Origin: Flavobacteriaceae bacterium
GTDB lineage: Bacteria > Bacteroidota > Bacteroidia > Flavobacteriales > Flavobacteriaceae
Assembly: GCA_016744415.1 (NCBI GenBank)
Contig: JADGEL010000004.1
Location: forward strand, 248,001 to 312,000
Direction of reading: 5' to 3'
DNA length: 64,000 nucleotides
Of the stretch, positions 1 through 8,892 are shown piece by piece. Under the pieces are notes generated by a model. It was not told the DNA's origin and ran no database searches. It saw only the letters and a list, made by a program, of their open reading frames with translations. Numbering within the stretch: the first letter of the stretch is position 1; each line of letters starts with the position of its first letter. The position numbers and the translations under genes were made by a program.

Positions 1-932
1 AATATAAAATATCTCTTAAAAGCGGAGCGGTAGTTTGCGACAATTTAGACAGCGAATTGTACTCAATTTATGCTATTCACATTTTTAAAAACAAATGGGT
101 CCTGGTTGAAAATGGAAATGAGTATCCTATTAATAAACATGATTTTTCAGCTATTGTTAACAATCAAAAAATCACTTTCGATTGTGTTTTTAATGCGATA
201 CACGGTGCTCCAGGTGAGGATGGGCAATTAATATCCTATTTTGAATTGCTAGGAATAAAACACACCTCTGCACCTTCTTATCAAATGGCAATTACTTTTA
301 ACAAACGAGATTGTTTGAGTATTGTAAAGGCTTACGGAATAAAAACAGCAGAATCTTATTATCTAAATTTAGGAGACCCTTTTGATGCTGATACTATCAT
401 CAAAAAAGTAGGGTTACCATGTTTTGTTAAAGCGAATAAAGCGGGTAGTAGTTTTGGAATTTCAAAAGTTCATGAAAAGAAATTATTGAAAGAAGCTATT
501 GAAAACTCGTTTAAAGAAGATGATGAAATAATTATTGAATCATTTTTAGACGGAACAGAAGTTTCTGTTGGAGTCATAAATTATAAAGGAAAAACCACTG
601 TTTTACCGATTACTGAAATAATTTCTGAAAATGATTTCTTTGATTATGAGGCAAAATATCAAGGAAAATCTCAAGAAATAACTCCAGCAAGAATAACCGA
701 AGCTGAAGAAAAAAGAGTGAGAGAGGTTGCTAAAAAGGTCTATGATGTTTTGCGAATGAACGGATTTTCTAGAAGTGAGTATATCCTTATAAATGGAGAA
801 CCTCATATGATTGAAATGAATACTGTACCCGGAATGACCACTGAAAGTCTTTTACCTCAACAAGCAAAAGAAGCTGGAATCAGCCTAAAAGAATTGTTTG
901 GCAATACAATTGAAATGGCACTTATAAATTAA
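1..932 (+). CDS. ddl: D-alanine--D-alanine ligase, 5' end cut by the window edge
   Basis: Joins two D-alanines with ATP to make the dipeptide used in peptidoglycan precursors (cytoplasm). The frame is open from base 3 with no start codon, and the residues before base 57 (ISLKSG, then SELYSIY) already resemble the family N-terminus. The true start therefore lies left of the window and the TTG at 57 is internal. ATP-grasp marks: HGAPGEDG in the N-terminal lobe, the glycine-rich loop KANKAGSSFGIS over ATP, and EMNTVPGMT near the C-terminus for metal and substrate. About 310 residues are visible, so only some 15-25 are missing if the gene has the usual family length. coaD follows 24 bases later on the same strand, probably in one transcript. 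Confidence 0.95.
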   Translation, partial: YKISLKSGAVVCDNLDSELYSIYAIHIFKNKWVLVENGNEYPINKHDFSAIVNNQKITFDCVFNAIHGAPGEDGQLISYFELLGIKHTSAPSYQMAITFNKRDCLSIVKAYGIKTAESYYLNLGDPFDADTIIKKVGLPCFVKANKAGSSFGISKVHEKKLLKEAIENSFKEDDEIIIESFLDGTEVSVGVINYKGKTTVLPITEIISENDFFDYEAKYQGKSQEITPARITEAEEKRVREVAKKVYDVLRMNGFSRSEYILINGEPHMIEMNTVPGMTTESLLPQQAKEAGISLKELFGNTIEMALIN

Positions 933-956
933 GAAGAATAGTTAAAAACCAACACT

Positions 957-1409
957 ATGAAACGAGCAGTTTTTCCAGGATCATTCGACCCAATCACCCT
1001 TGGACATGTAGATATTATCAAAAGAGCAATTCCTCTATTTGATGAGATTGTAATCGCAATAGGTATCAATGCCGATAAAAAATATATGTTTAGCCCAGAG
1101 CAGCGTCAAGAGTTTATACGGCAAACTTTTAGTAACGAACCAAAAATTAAAACAGCATCCTACAAAGGTCTTACGGTAGATTATTGTAAAAAAATTGATG
1201 CCACTTTCATTTTACGCGGATTGAGAAATCCTGCTGATTTTGAATTTGAAAAAGCTATAGCACAAACCAATAGAAAATTATCAGGCATAGAAACTGTCTT
1301 TCTTCTAACAAGTGCAGAAACATCATTTATCAGTTCTAGTATTGTTCGTGATATTCTAAGAAATAATGGCGATGTAAGTGTATTGGTTCCAAATACTGTT
1401 ATCAAATAA
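957..1409 (+). CDS. coaD: phosphopantetheine adenylyltransferase
   Basis: Transfers AMP from ATP to 4'-phosphopantetheine to give dephospho-CoA, the fourth step of coenzyme A synthesis. The 150 residues match the family length. The nucleotidyltransferase signature is at the start: FPGSFDPITLGH, with the T-x-G-H motif at about residues 14-17. The second signature, SETSFISSSIVR in its usual form, appears as AETSFISSSIVR near residue 120, and ILRGLRNPADFEFE is also present. ATG at 957 fits homologues and lies 24 bases after ddl. The next gene starts 4 bases after the stop, so ddl, coaD and the peptidase gene are likely cotranscribed. Confidence 0.97.
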   Translation: MKRAVFPGSFDPITLGHVDIIKRAIPLFDEIVIAIGINADKKYMFSPEQRQEFIRQTFSNEPKIKTASYKGLTVDYCKKIDATFILRGLRNPADFEFEKAIAQTNRKLSGIETVFLLTSAETSFISSSIVRDILRNNGDVSVLVPNTVIK

Positions 1410-1413
1410 TTTC

Positions 1414-3153
1414 ATGAAGAAATATATAATTGTACTTACATACTTCCTTCTCTGCACAACAATTTTAGCTCAAGAAGTTGAAGAAAATTTTGAAACTGTT
1501 TTTGAGCAATCCAAAAGTGATAGTACCGCTACCTATGAGCAAACTATTGAGTTTTATAAAAAGTTAGCAAAAAGCTATCCTGAAATAAAAATTCAAAAAG
1601 TTGGAATGACAGATGTCGGTACTCCCCTGCATTTAGTATTATTTGATACAGATAAAAACTTTAATCCCTTAGAAACAAGAAAAAACACTATCCTTATCAA
1701 TAACGGAATCCACCCAGGTGAACCAGATGGAGTTGATGCAAGTATGCTATTCTTGAGAGATTTGGCGCAAAGCGAAAAGCTTAAAAAAGAATATGAGCAA
1801 ATTATCATCGCTATTATTCCTATGTATAATATTGGTGGTAGTTTTAACAGAAATTCTACATCAAGAGTCAATCAAAATGGGCCATTAGAATATGGATTTA
1901 GAGGCAATACTCATAATTTTGATTTGAACCGTGACTTTATAAAAACTGACACAAAAAACACAGAGGCATTTACAAAAATTTTTCAGATGGTAAATCCTGA
2001 TGTTTTTATTGATAATCATGTAAGTAATGGCGCCGATTATCAATATACTCTAACGCATTTATTTACCCAACACAACAAAATGGGTGGTAGTTTGGGTGAA
2101 TTTATAGAGGAAAGTATGATTCAGAATATAGCGCGAAATTTAAAAAATAAAGATTTAATTATTACTCCATATGTAAATGTTTATAATCAAGTTCCAGAAA
2201 AGGGATTTACCCAATTTTTTGATTCACCAAGATACTCAACAGGATATACAAGTTTATTTAATTCGCTCGGGTTTATGGTAGAAACCCACATGCTTAAACC
2301 TTATAAAAACAGGGTTGAGCAAAATTACGAGTTACTATTCTCTACCTTAGATTTTTTAAAATTATATGGGTTTGAAGTAAAAGAACTTCGTCAAAAAGCT
2401 ATTGAAGAAACACTTGAAAAGGAAACCTACCCAATTCGATGGGAGGTGGATAGCACACAAACTTCTACTTTAAGTTTTCATGGATATCAGGGAGGCTTTA
2501 TTAAAAGTGACGTAACTGGATTAAAGCGTTTAAAATTCGACCGCTCAAAACCATTTACCAAAAGTGTTTCTTATTACAATTATTTTAAACCGACCAAAGA
2601 AATTAGTATCCCAAATTTTTATATTGTTCCAAAGCGATTGAAAAAAGTTGTGAGGCTTTTGCGTCAAAACAAAATTCAGATACTCCCTTTAAAAGAGGAT
2701 ACCGAAATACAAGTTGAAGGATATACGATTGATAGTTATGAAACGGTAAAATCACCGTTCGAAAATCATTATTTACACTACAATACTGAGGTCAGCTCTT
2801 CTACAGTTGTGCAACAATTTAAAAAAGGAGATTTCTTAGTTCCTACAAATCAACCTGGGTTAAAATATATTTTAGAGACTTTAGAACCAGAGGCTACAGA
2901 TTCTTTTTTTAACTGGAATTTCTTTGATATTATTCTACAGAGAAAAGAATATTTCTCGCCGTATGTATTTGAAGATATTGCAAAAGAAATTTTGGATAAT
3001 AATCCTGTTTTAAAAACAGAATTTGATCTTAAAAAAGAATACGATTCAGACTTTGCCAAAGACTCTTATGCGCAATTAGATTTTATTTATCAGCATTCAA
3101 AATATGCCGAAAAGGAGTTTATGCACTACCCTATTTATAGAATTTTAAAATAA
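1414..3153 (+). CDS. secreted M14-family zinc carboxypeptidase
   Basis: 579 residues, beginning with a signal peptide (MKKYIIVLTYFLLCTTILAQ), so the enzyme is exported. The M14 catalytic pattern is present: zinc ligands H and E in NGIHPGEPDG, substrate-binding arginine in FDLNRDF, third zinc ligand in FIDNHVSNG, and the catalytic glutamate probably in FMVETHMLKPY. The C-terminal 250 residues form an extra domain not recognised. The frame is open from 1378, but that would overlap coaD; the ATG at 1414 gives a clean signal peptide and is preferred. Substrate unknown; peptide or cell-wall peptide trimming is possible. It sits between coaD and xdhC without an obvious functional link. Confidence 0.88.
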   Translation: MKKYIIVLTYFLLCTTILAQEVEENFETVFEQSKSDSTATYEQTIEFYKKLAKSYPEIKIQKVGMTDVGTPLHLVLFDTDKNFNPLETRKNTILINNGIHPGEPDGVDASMLFLRDLAQSEKLKKEYEQIIIAIIPMYNIGGSFNRNSTSRVNQNGPLEYGFRGNTHNFDLNRDFIKTDTKNTEAFTKIFQMVNPDVFIDNHVSNGADYQYTLTHLFTQHNKMGGSLGEFIEESMIQNIARNLKNKDLIITPYVNVYNQVPEKGFTQFFDSPRYSTGYTSLFNSLGFMVETHMLKPYKNRVEQNYELLFSTLDFLKLYGFEVKELRQKAIEETLEKETYPIRWEVDSTQTSTLSFHGYQGGFIKSDVTGLKRLKFDRSKPFTKSVSYYNYFKPTKEISIPNFYIVPKRLKKVVRLLRQNKIQILPLKEDTEIQVEGYTIDSYETVKSPFENHYLHYNTEVSSSTVVQQFKKGDFLVPTNQPGLKYILETLEPEATDSFFNWNFFDIILQRKEYFSPYVFEDIAKEILDNNPVLKTEFDLKKEYDSDFAKDSYAQLDFIYQHSKYAEKEFMHYPIYRILK

Positions 3154-3154
3154 G

Positions 3155-3916
3155 ATGCAAAACTGGATTTCAAAATTAAAGGAATTTGAATCGACAAATA
3201 TTCCTGTTGCATTAATCACGGTTACCAAATGTTTGGGCTCAACTCCATGCAAAATTGGAGCTAGAATGCTAGTTGCTTTTGATAAAAAAATCTATGGAAC
3301 TATTGGTGGTGGAAAACTTGAATTCAATGTTATTAATGAAGCTCTTATTGCCATCAAAAAAAATAAAATTATTGAATATTCTTTTACTTTGGGGCCAGAA
3401 ACTGCTCAATGTTGTGGCGGAAAAGTGGAATTAATTATAGAACCTATGAATCAATTTCCAGAATTATATTTGTTTGGCGCAGGCCATATTGGTGTTGAGT
3501 TGTGCAACATTCTAAACGATACTCCTTTTAAAATTACTTTACTAGATGTGAGAAAAAATTGGCGGGATACACTCAACTTAAATGATACTATTTCTTTTTC
3601 TGACATTGATTTTGATTTGTACAAACAACATATCAATTGGGGTGCAAATTGTTATGTCGTGATTATGACGCACGATCATAAATTAGACTTTGAAATTACT
3701 GCTTTAGCGTTAGCATCTGAAACCAAGTACATCGGGCTCATCGGTAGTAAAACTAAAAAAGTTCGCTTTAATAATCTGCTAAAAAAAGAATTGAATATTG
3801 AGGATGGTATTTCAAAAGTTCATTGCCCAGTTGGATTAGCAATTGGTGGCAACACACCCAATGAAATTGCCATTTCTGTTGCTGCAGAGTTATTGCAAGT
3901 GTATTATAAAAAATAA
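3155..3916 (+). CDS. xdhC: XdhC/CoxI-family molybdoenzyme accessory protein
   Basis: XdhC proteins bind the molybdenum cofactor, promote its sulfuration and insert it into xanthine dehydrogenase-type enzymes. The 253 residues hold the N-terminal XdhC/CoxI part (GARMLV, GTIGGGKLEF, TAQCCGGKVELI with a Cys pair) and a C-terminal Rossmann-like part (LFGAGHIGVEL, YIGLIGSKTKK, CPVGLAIGGNTPNEIA). It starts one base after the peptidase stop, so it is translated from the same transcript. No xanthine dehydrogenase subunit genes are in the window, so the client enzyme must be encoded elsewhere. Family is clear; substrate of the client is not. Confidence 0.9.
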   Translation: MQNWISKLKEFESTNIPVALITVTKCLGSTPCKIGARMLVAFDKKIYGTIGGGKLEFNVINEALIAIKKNKIIEYSFTLGPETAQCCGGKVELIIEPMNQFPELYLFGAGHIGVELCNILNDTPFKITLLDVRKNWRDTLNLNDTISFSDIDFDLYKQHINWGANCYVVIMTHDHKLDFEITALALASETKYIGLIGSKTKKVRFNNLLKKELNIEDGISKVHCPVGLAIGGNTPNEIAISVAAELLQVYYKK

Positions 3917-3990
3917 AATTGTAGATTGTCATACTTGCAAAGACAGGTACCCAATACCCAAAGCTAACTCAATTATAATCACCTCATTTC

Positions 3991-4017
3991 TGGATTCCCA
4001 CCTCCGCGGGAATGACA
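3991..4017. repeat. short dispersed palindromic repeat (GGATTCCC...GGGAATGACA type)
   Basis: GGATTCCC at 3992-3999 and CGCGGGAATGACA at 4005-4017 form an inverted repeat in the space between convergent xdhC and the SulP gene. A related copy (TCATTCCCG...CGGGAATC) lies at 50948-50970. The hairpin could end transcription from either side, but there is no clear T tract. The rest of 3917-4099 shows nothing recognisable. Confidence 0.6.
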
Positions 4018-4099
4018 CTATAAAACACTCTTACACCTTTAGTCTAATAGCTTTAATTTATTCGAGGTGGCCTTATCTCTAAAAATTCAATTGAATTTT

Positions 4100-5713
4100 T
4101 TAATTCCCCAACACATCATATTCATCCAACCCCTTAGTAAATTTCTCAGGATTTTCTGCTAAATGATAACGCGGATCATCAATAGCCTCTACAATAATTT
4201 CATGGAATTTAGAATCAGCTTTGTATAGTAAATCTTTACAATCCTGACTTAAATGTTTTAAGTGAACCGTTTTACCTTCTGCTTCGTATTTTTTAACCAA
4301 GTTTAAAATTGCTTCAAATGCTGAGTGGTCACTAACACGAGACTCTACAAAGTCAATTTCTACACTTTGAGGATCTCCTTTTATATCAAACTTTTCGTTG
4401 AATGCAGAAATTGATCCAAAGAATAATGGTCCCCAAATTTCATATACTTTTGTTCCATCTTCCTTTACTCTTTTTCTTGCACGAATTCGTTTTGCGTTTT
4501 CCCAAGAAAAAACTAAGGCACTCACAATCACTCCAGAAATTACAGCGATAGCTAAATCAAAAATGACTGTTAATGACGATACTAAAATTAAAACAAACAA
4601 ATCTGTTTTCGGAATTTTATTAATAATCCTAAAACTAGACCAAGCAAAAGTTCCGATAACCACCATAAACATCACTCCAACTAATGCTGCTATTGGAACT
4701 TGCTCTATCAAGCCAGATGCAAATAAGATAAATCCTAACAATGTTAAGGCAGCGACGATTCCGGAAAGTCGGGTTCTACCACCTCCTTTTATATTGATAA
4801 TTGATTGACCAATCATAGCACAACCTCCCATACCTCCAAAAATACCTGTTACGATATTAGCGCCACCTTGTGCCATACATTCACGATTTCCATTACCACG
4901 AGTATCGGTTAATTCGTCAATTAAATTTAAGGTCATTAAAGATTCTATTAAACCAATAGCTGCCAAAATCAACGCATATGGACCAATAAACCAAAGTGTT
5001 TCTAAGGTCAACGGAATTTTAGAAAATGTTTCTAAATGCGGTACGGGGAAACCTCCCTTTAAACCTTCTCCTCCACCATCTCTAATGAATGATCCGACTG
5101 AAGCTACATCCAAATTTCCAATTATTACAATTCCTGAAACTACCAAAATCGCTATCAATGCTTCTGGAAATTTTGACATTGCTTTAATTTTAGGGAGCCC
5201 CCACATGATTAACATAGTTAAAGCTACAAGCCCTAACATCATCCAAAAACTAGTATCTTTTTCTTTAGGAAACATTCCTAATTGAGAAGTGAAAATTACA
5301 ATTGCTAATCCGTTTACAAACCCCATCATTACGGGGTGTGGAATTAACCTCACAAACTTCCCTAGTTTTAAAACCCCTGCCATCATTTGAATAAACCCCA
5401 TCAAGATTACGGTTGCAAACAAATAATATAGTCCAAGGTTTTCACCTTCAGCTCCCATCGCATTTCCTTCAGAAACTAAAGAAACCATCACTACTGCTAG
5501 TGCTCCAGTAGCTCCAGAAATCATGCCTGGTCTTCCTCCAAAAATCGAGGTAATTAAACCTACCATAAAAGCAGCATACAAACCAACTAAGGGGTCAACG
5601 CCTGCAACGAAAGCAAAAGCAACTGCCTCTGGAACCAATGCTAAAGCAACTGTGACTCCTGAGAAAATATCATTTCTCGCATTTGGCAATCTCTTTCTGA
5701 TAAATTTTTCCAT
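4100..5713 (-). CDS. SulP-family inorganic anion transporter with STAS domain
   Basis: Inner-membrane transporter of the SulP/SLC26 type, carrying sulfate, bicarbonate or similar anions, probably with Na+ or H+. 537 residues. The N-terminal 400 are very hydrophobic, with roughly 10-14 membrane segments; the signature region around VALALVPEAVAFAF and GLYAAFMVGLI is at residues 20-55. GNGNRECMAQGGANIVTGIF fits the conserved middle. A C-terminal STAS domain (about residues 415-500, SVEIDFVESRVSDHSAFEAI) faces the cytoplasm. The ATG at 5713 follows a -7 box at 5740-5747. It is a single-gene unit facing xdhC. The transported ion cannot be read from the sequence. Confidence 0.92.
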   Translation of the reverse strand: MEKFIRKRLPNARNDIFSGVTVALALVPEAVAFAFVAGVDPLVGLYAAFMVGLITSIFGGRPGMISGATGALAVVMVSLVSEGNAMGAEGENLGLYYLFATVILMGFIQMMAGVLKLGKFVRLIPHPVMMGFVNGLAIVIFTSQLGMFPKEKDTSFWMMLGLVALTMLIMWGLPKIKAMSKFPEALIAILVVSGIVIIGNLDVASVGSFIRDGGGEGLKGGFPVPHLETFSKIPLTLETLWFIGPYALILAAIGLIESLMTLNLIDELTDTRGNGNRECMAQGGANIVTGIFGGMGGCAMIGQSIINIKGGGRTRLSGIVAALTLLGFILFASGLIEQVPIAALVGVMFMVVIGTFAWSSFRIINKIPKTDLFVLILVSSLTVIFDLAIAVISGVIVSALVFSWENAKRIRARKRVKEDGTKVYEIWGPLFFGSISAFNEKFDIKGDPQSVEIDFVESRVSDHSAFEAILNLVKKYEAEGKTVHLKHLSQDCKDLLYKADSKFHEIIVEAIDDPRYHLAENPEKFTKGLDEYDVLGN

Positions 5714-5739
5714 GATTCAATTTTTATTTTTTCAAGCGG

Positions 5740-5747
5740 CAAAAATA
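5740..5747 (-). promoter_or_regulatory. -7 promoter element of the SulP gene
   Basis: Read on the reverse strand this is TATTTTTG, a perfect TAnnTTTG, 26 bases before the ATG. No TTG is seen at the expected -33 distance. Confidence 0.5.
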
Positions 5748-5798
5748 CAGTTTTTGATTTAAAGCTATCTTGTCTTTAACAGAAAAGGCATCATCGAA

Positions 5799-6389
5799 TT
5801 AATTTGTTAAAAACAAAAGCTTTACATTTTCATAAGAGTTCTCAAGAGCGCTGGTTGTTTCTTGTTGATTCTTAAAAACAGCTTCGGTAATTCCTTCTTC
5901 TAATTGCGGAGTTAAATCACCTTTAAAATCTGTTTTCATAGCATACCAATGTGTAATTTTTAAAACTTCTCGTTCTTTTCTTTGAAATATATGATATGTT
6001 TTTTGGAGTTTTTTTTCAATTCTCAATCTAGATATACCGCACTCTTCTTCTACTTCTCTTATAGCTGCTTCCTTTTTCTTTTCTCCTTTTTCAATTTTTC
6101 CTTTAGGCAAATCCCAAGTGTCAAATCGATAAATGAATAAGACATCTCCCGTTTTATTTTTCACCAATCCACCTGCTGCTTTTTCAATTTTAAAAAACCA
6201 TTTGAATTCTTTCCATAAAGTTTCTAAATCAACATGGAATAAAAATAGCTCAGTAAACTTTTTTGATTTTGCTATTTGCAAAACAGATTCAATCGTAACA
6301 TCATCCTTATAATAAAAACTGTCCTTTGTTAAATTCTTGATTTTATCTGTCAAATAAATGGGAATGTCATCAACAAAAATTGTATACAT
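5799..6389 (-). CDS. NUDIX hydrolase
   Basis: Hydrolyses a nucleoside diphosphate linked to another moiety; the substrate is unknown. 196 residues from the ATG at 6389. The Nudix box runs from GKIEKGE through REVEEECGI at about residues 100-122, with the metal-binding glutamates in REVEEE. Before it, WDLPKGK is typical of the fold. The N-terminal 75 residues are a separate small region seen in Bacteroidota homologues. An in-frame start further upstream (6410) would run through the pyrE start and is rejected. The gene diverges from pyrE with 7 bases between the two ATGs. Confidence 0.87.
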   Translation of the reverse strand: MYTIFVDDIPIYLTDKIKNLTKDSFYYKDDVTIESVLQIAKSKKFTELFLFHVDLETLWKEFKWFFKIEKAAGGLVKNKTGDVLFIYRFDTWDLPKGKIEKGEKKKEAAIREVEEECGISRLRIEKKLQKTYHIFQRKEREVLKITHWYAMKTDFKGDLTPQLEEGITEAVFKNQQETTSALENSYENVKLLFLTN

Positions 6390-6415
6390 TTGTAACATGA
6401 TTTTAAACAAAGATA
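6385..6415. promoter_or_regulatory. overlapping divergent promoters of the NUDIX gene and pyrE
   Basis: The forward -7 box TACATTTG (6385-6392) overlaps the first codon of the NUDIX gene and ends 4 bases before the pyrE ATG at 6397. The reverse -7 box TATCTTTG (6408-6415 on the complementary strand) lies inside pyrE codons 4-7. Both match TAnnTTTG perfectly. The pyrE transcript would begin at or next to its ATG, so it is probably leaderless. The two promoters occupy the same 31 bases and should compete for RNA polymerase. Confidence 0.6.
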
Positions 6416-7038
6416 CTGCAAAAAAAACTGCTGAATTATTGCTTCAAATAAAAGCAATAAAATTAAAACCAAACGACCCTTTCACTTGGGCATCTGGATG
6501 GAAATCTCCAATTTACTGTGACAATAGAACAACTTTATCTTTTCCTAAAATCAGAACTTATTTAAGGCAAGAACTTGCCAAAATAGTGATAGACAAATAC
6601 GGCAAACCAGATGTGATTGCTGGTGTTGCTACGGGAGCAATTGCAATTGGAGCTTTGGTAGCTGAAGAATTAGGAGTCCCTTTTATTTATGTACGCCCTG
6701 AGGCGAAAAAACACGGACGCCAAAATCAGGTAGAAGGCTTTTTAGAAAGTGGATCTAATGTTGTTGTCATTGAAGATTTGATTAGTACAGGCAAGAGTAG
6801 TTTAAATGCTATTAAAGCTTTGAAAAAGGAAAATGTAACTGTAAAAGGAATGGTAGCAATTTTTACTTATGACTTTGCACTTGCAGATGAAAATTTTAAA
6901 ACCGCCAATGTAGAGTTGACAACTTTGAGCAATTACAACGCCTTGTTAGAGCAAGCAAATGACACTAACTATATTTCTGAAAATGACTTAGAAACGCTTC
7001 AAAGTTGGAGAGAAAATCCGAGTCATTGGATGCAGTAA
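6397..7038 (+). CDS. pyrE: orotate phosphoribosyltransferase
   Basis: Makes orotidine 5'-monophosphate from orotate and PRPP, the fifth step of pyrimidine synthesis. 213 residues, the usual length. The PRPP-binding motif VVVIEDLISTGKSS sits at about residues 115-128 and the orotate-side segment FTWASGWKSPIYCD near residue 25. GVATGAIAIGALVAEEL is the conserved phosphoribosyltransferase core strand. The frame is open further left (6358), but those codons (IVYICN) are the promoter sequence read as protein; the ATG at 6397 matches family N-termini. An SRPBCC gene follows after 92 bases. Confidence 0.96.
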   Translation: MILNKDTAKKTAELLLQIKAIKLKPNDPFTWASGWKSPIYCDNRTTLSFPKIRTYLRQELAKIVIDKYGKPDVIAGVATGAIAIGALVAEELGVPFIYVRPEAKKHGRQNQVEGFLESGSNVVVIEDLISTGKSSLNAIKALKKENVTVKGMVAIFTYDFALADENFKTANVELTTLSNYNALLEQANDTNYISENDLETLQSWRENPSHWMQ

Positions 7039-7130
7039 AAAATTATTAATTATGAGTGTTGAGTTATAAGTTGAAAATCAATTTTAAATGAATCACCATC
7101 CTCAGTTAAACAGTTTTACATAATTTACAA

Positions 7131-7520
7131 ATGAATTTAGAAACACAAAAAATTACAGTACAAAAATCGGCTAAAGAAATATTTGAATTTTTAACCGACT
7201 TAAACAACTTTGAAAGCTTAATGCCAGAGAGTAAAGAAAAGTTTGAAGTTGATGGTGATTCCTTTCTTTTTGGATTAAAAGGAATGCCAGAAATCAGATT
7301 AGTCTTGAAAGAACAAGTTGAATATAGCAAAATAGTTTTAGCTGCTGCAAGTAGTAAATTACCTTTTACATTAACGCTAAATATTAATGCTATTGATGAC
7401 AGCTCAGTAGAAAGTCAATTGTTTTTTAAAGGTGATTTTAATCCAATGATGGCAATGATGATTAAAGGTCCTTTGCAAAAATTTATCAATACCCTATCAG
7501 AAAATATGGCAAGGCTCTAA
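7131..7520 (+). CDS. SRPBCC-family (START-like) small protein
   Basis: 129 residues. The start NLETQKITVQKSAKEIFEFLTD and the spacing of LNNFESLMP fit the START/Bet v1-like SRPBCC fold, in which a deep cavity binds a hydrophobic ligand. No catalytic residues or membrane segments are visible. Its function in flavobacteria is not known to me. It follows pyrE on the same strand and ends before a hairpin at 7541-7588, which probably terminates this transcript. Confidence 0.7.
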   Translation: MNLETQKITVQKSAKEIFEFLTDLNNFESLMPESKEKFEVDGDSFLFGLKGMPEIRLVLKEQVEYSKIVLAAASSKLPFTLTLNINAIDDSSVESQLFFKGDFNPMMAMMIKGPLQKFINTLSENMARL

Positions 7521-7540
7521 CTACTCATTTACTTATTCAT

Positions 7541-7588
7541 AAAAAAATCAGCATATAAAGATATAATTCTAAATAAGCTGACTTTTTT
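7541..7588. terminator. bidirectional terminator between convergent genes
   Basis: AAAAAAATCAGC (7541-7552) and GCTGACTTTTTT (7577-7588) can pair across a loop of 24 bases, leaving A/T runs on both sides. It lies between the SRPBCC gene (rightward) and the porin gene (leftward), where a shared terminator is expected. Confidence 0.6.
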
Positions 7589-7604
7589 ATTATGCCTTAT
7601 TTTA

Positions 7605-8882
7605 TTACTCTAGTGGTTTTTTCCAATTAAAAAGACTTGGTTTAAAAGTAACCATTACCCATGCCCAATTATTAGTTTCATTTACATCTCCGCCTTTAAT
7701 AAGTTGCATACTATCCGTAGCAAACATTTGCGAATAACCAACATTTAAATTGATACTTTTGTGCAATTTATAACCTACAACAAAATCAATCTCTGTACCT
7801 AAATAAGCATCCGCCTTTGTTGTATCAGGATTTAAAATTGTTCCTTCTGCAGAGAAAAAATGTGGTATTAATGCTGCTGAGAATTTATTTTTTGAAAAAG
7901 AAATGGGTACATTGATATCAATCAAACCTACACTATTCATATGACTACCTACATAAAAATAATCCATCCATCCGTTAAATTTATGATTGGTCCCATAAAA
8001 CGGTTTAAATGCATTATCAGTTGTAGTTGTTGCATCTTGATCATTACCTGATAACAATTCTAAACCTGCACCAACTTTAAACATATCAGTAATTTTAAAC
8101 TTCACATTTGCCGAAACATAATATGCTGACAAATCAGTTTTACCTACTGTAAGTGGAGTTCTCCCTTCTTGCAAATAAGAAGTTGCATCTGCAGATAATC
8201 TGCCTTTTTTAAAAGTTAATCTAGCGCCTAGTGTTTGACTATAAGTTATATTTTCATCGCCTTGAGTATTATGATAAGTCATACCATTATTTAAAAATAA
8301 AGCACTTAAACCTAAGGCATCATTGAATTTAGTATTATACCAAGCATATTGAAATGTTTTGTATTGGCTGACATTATAATCTTCTGCAACTAGGGTTTCT
8401 CCATTTGCGTTTAAAGCAAAACCAAACTGTAACTTTCCCTTTTCACCAGTTTTAAATTTCACTAACATCGCATCATGGCTTCGTGCTTGTTGTGCCCAAG
8501 CAACATTACCAAAAATACGGCTATCATCATAAATAATTTCTTGACGTCCTAATTTTATAGAAATTTTTGGGTTAATAAAATACTCTGCCCAAGCTTCGTG
8601 AAATACAATTCCGTTTTTAGAATTTGATGCCAAAGTTGATACATCTCCCCAAACATTTACATTTTGTATTGCTAAAAACAAGGTGTATTTTTCATCTTTA
8701 AATTTCATATTAAGCCTCGTTCTTTGAGAAACAAAATTTGCAGCATCATCTGAAGAGGAAATTGGTTTTTTAAATCCATGACGGTACTCATACCGAGGTC
8801 TTAACTCTGCGGTTACTCCAAACTCTTGTGCTGTAACTACAAAAGTTATAAATAATAAAATTGTGGTTAATAAATTTTTCAT
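7605..8882 (-). CDS. alginate-export-type outer-membrane porin of the nitrite/NO locus
   Basis: 425 residues with a signal peptide (MKNLLTTILLFITFVVTAQ) and alternating polar/hydrophobic strands to the end, typical of an outer-membrane beta barrel. The opening GVTAELRPRYEYRHG and segments such as RTRLNMKFKDEKYTLF, FINPKISIKLGRQEIIYDD and WAQQARSHDAML fit the alginate_exp (AlgE-like) barrel family. The name does not imply alginate: such porins are common beside respiratory genes in Bacteroidota and may pass anions. The gene starts 10 bases after ric, so both come from the ric promoter. A role in nitrite entry is an inference from context only. Confidence 0.78.
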   Translation of the reverse strand: MKNLLTTILLFITFVVTAQEFGVTAELRPRYEYRHGFKKPISSSDDAANFVSQRTRLNMKFKDEKYTLFLAIQNVNVWGDVSTLASNSKNGIVFHEAWAEYFINPKISIKLGRQEIIYDDSRIFGNVAWAQQARSHDAMLVKFKTGEKGKLQFGFALNANGETLVAEDYNVSQYKTFQYAWYNTKFNDALGLSALFLNNGMTYHNTQGDENITYSQTLGARLTFKKGRLSADATSYLQEGRTPLTVGKTDLSAYYVSANVKFKITDMFKVGAGLELLSGNDQDATTTTDNAFKPFYGTNHKFNGWMDYFYVGSHMNSVGLIDINVPISFSKNKFSAALIPHFFSAEGTILNPDTTKADAYLGTEIDFVVGYKLHKSINLNVGYSQMFATDSMQLIKGGDVNETNNWAWVMVTFKPSLFNWKKPLE

Positions 8883-8892
8883 AGTTATTGTT

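Noticed and set aside
1378-1413. Upstream start for the M14 peptidase
   Set aside because: It would overlap coaD and place 12 residues before a clean signal peptide; ATG 1414 is preferred.
3843-4082. 79-codon frame after xdhC
   Set aside because: Starts inside xdhC in another frame and runs through the palindromic repeat; not protein-like.
4398-4808. 136-codon frame opposite the SulP gene
   Set aside because: Antisense to a well-conserved transporter domain; low-complexity Thr/Ile/Pro composition typical of shadow frames.
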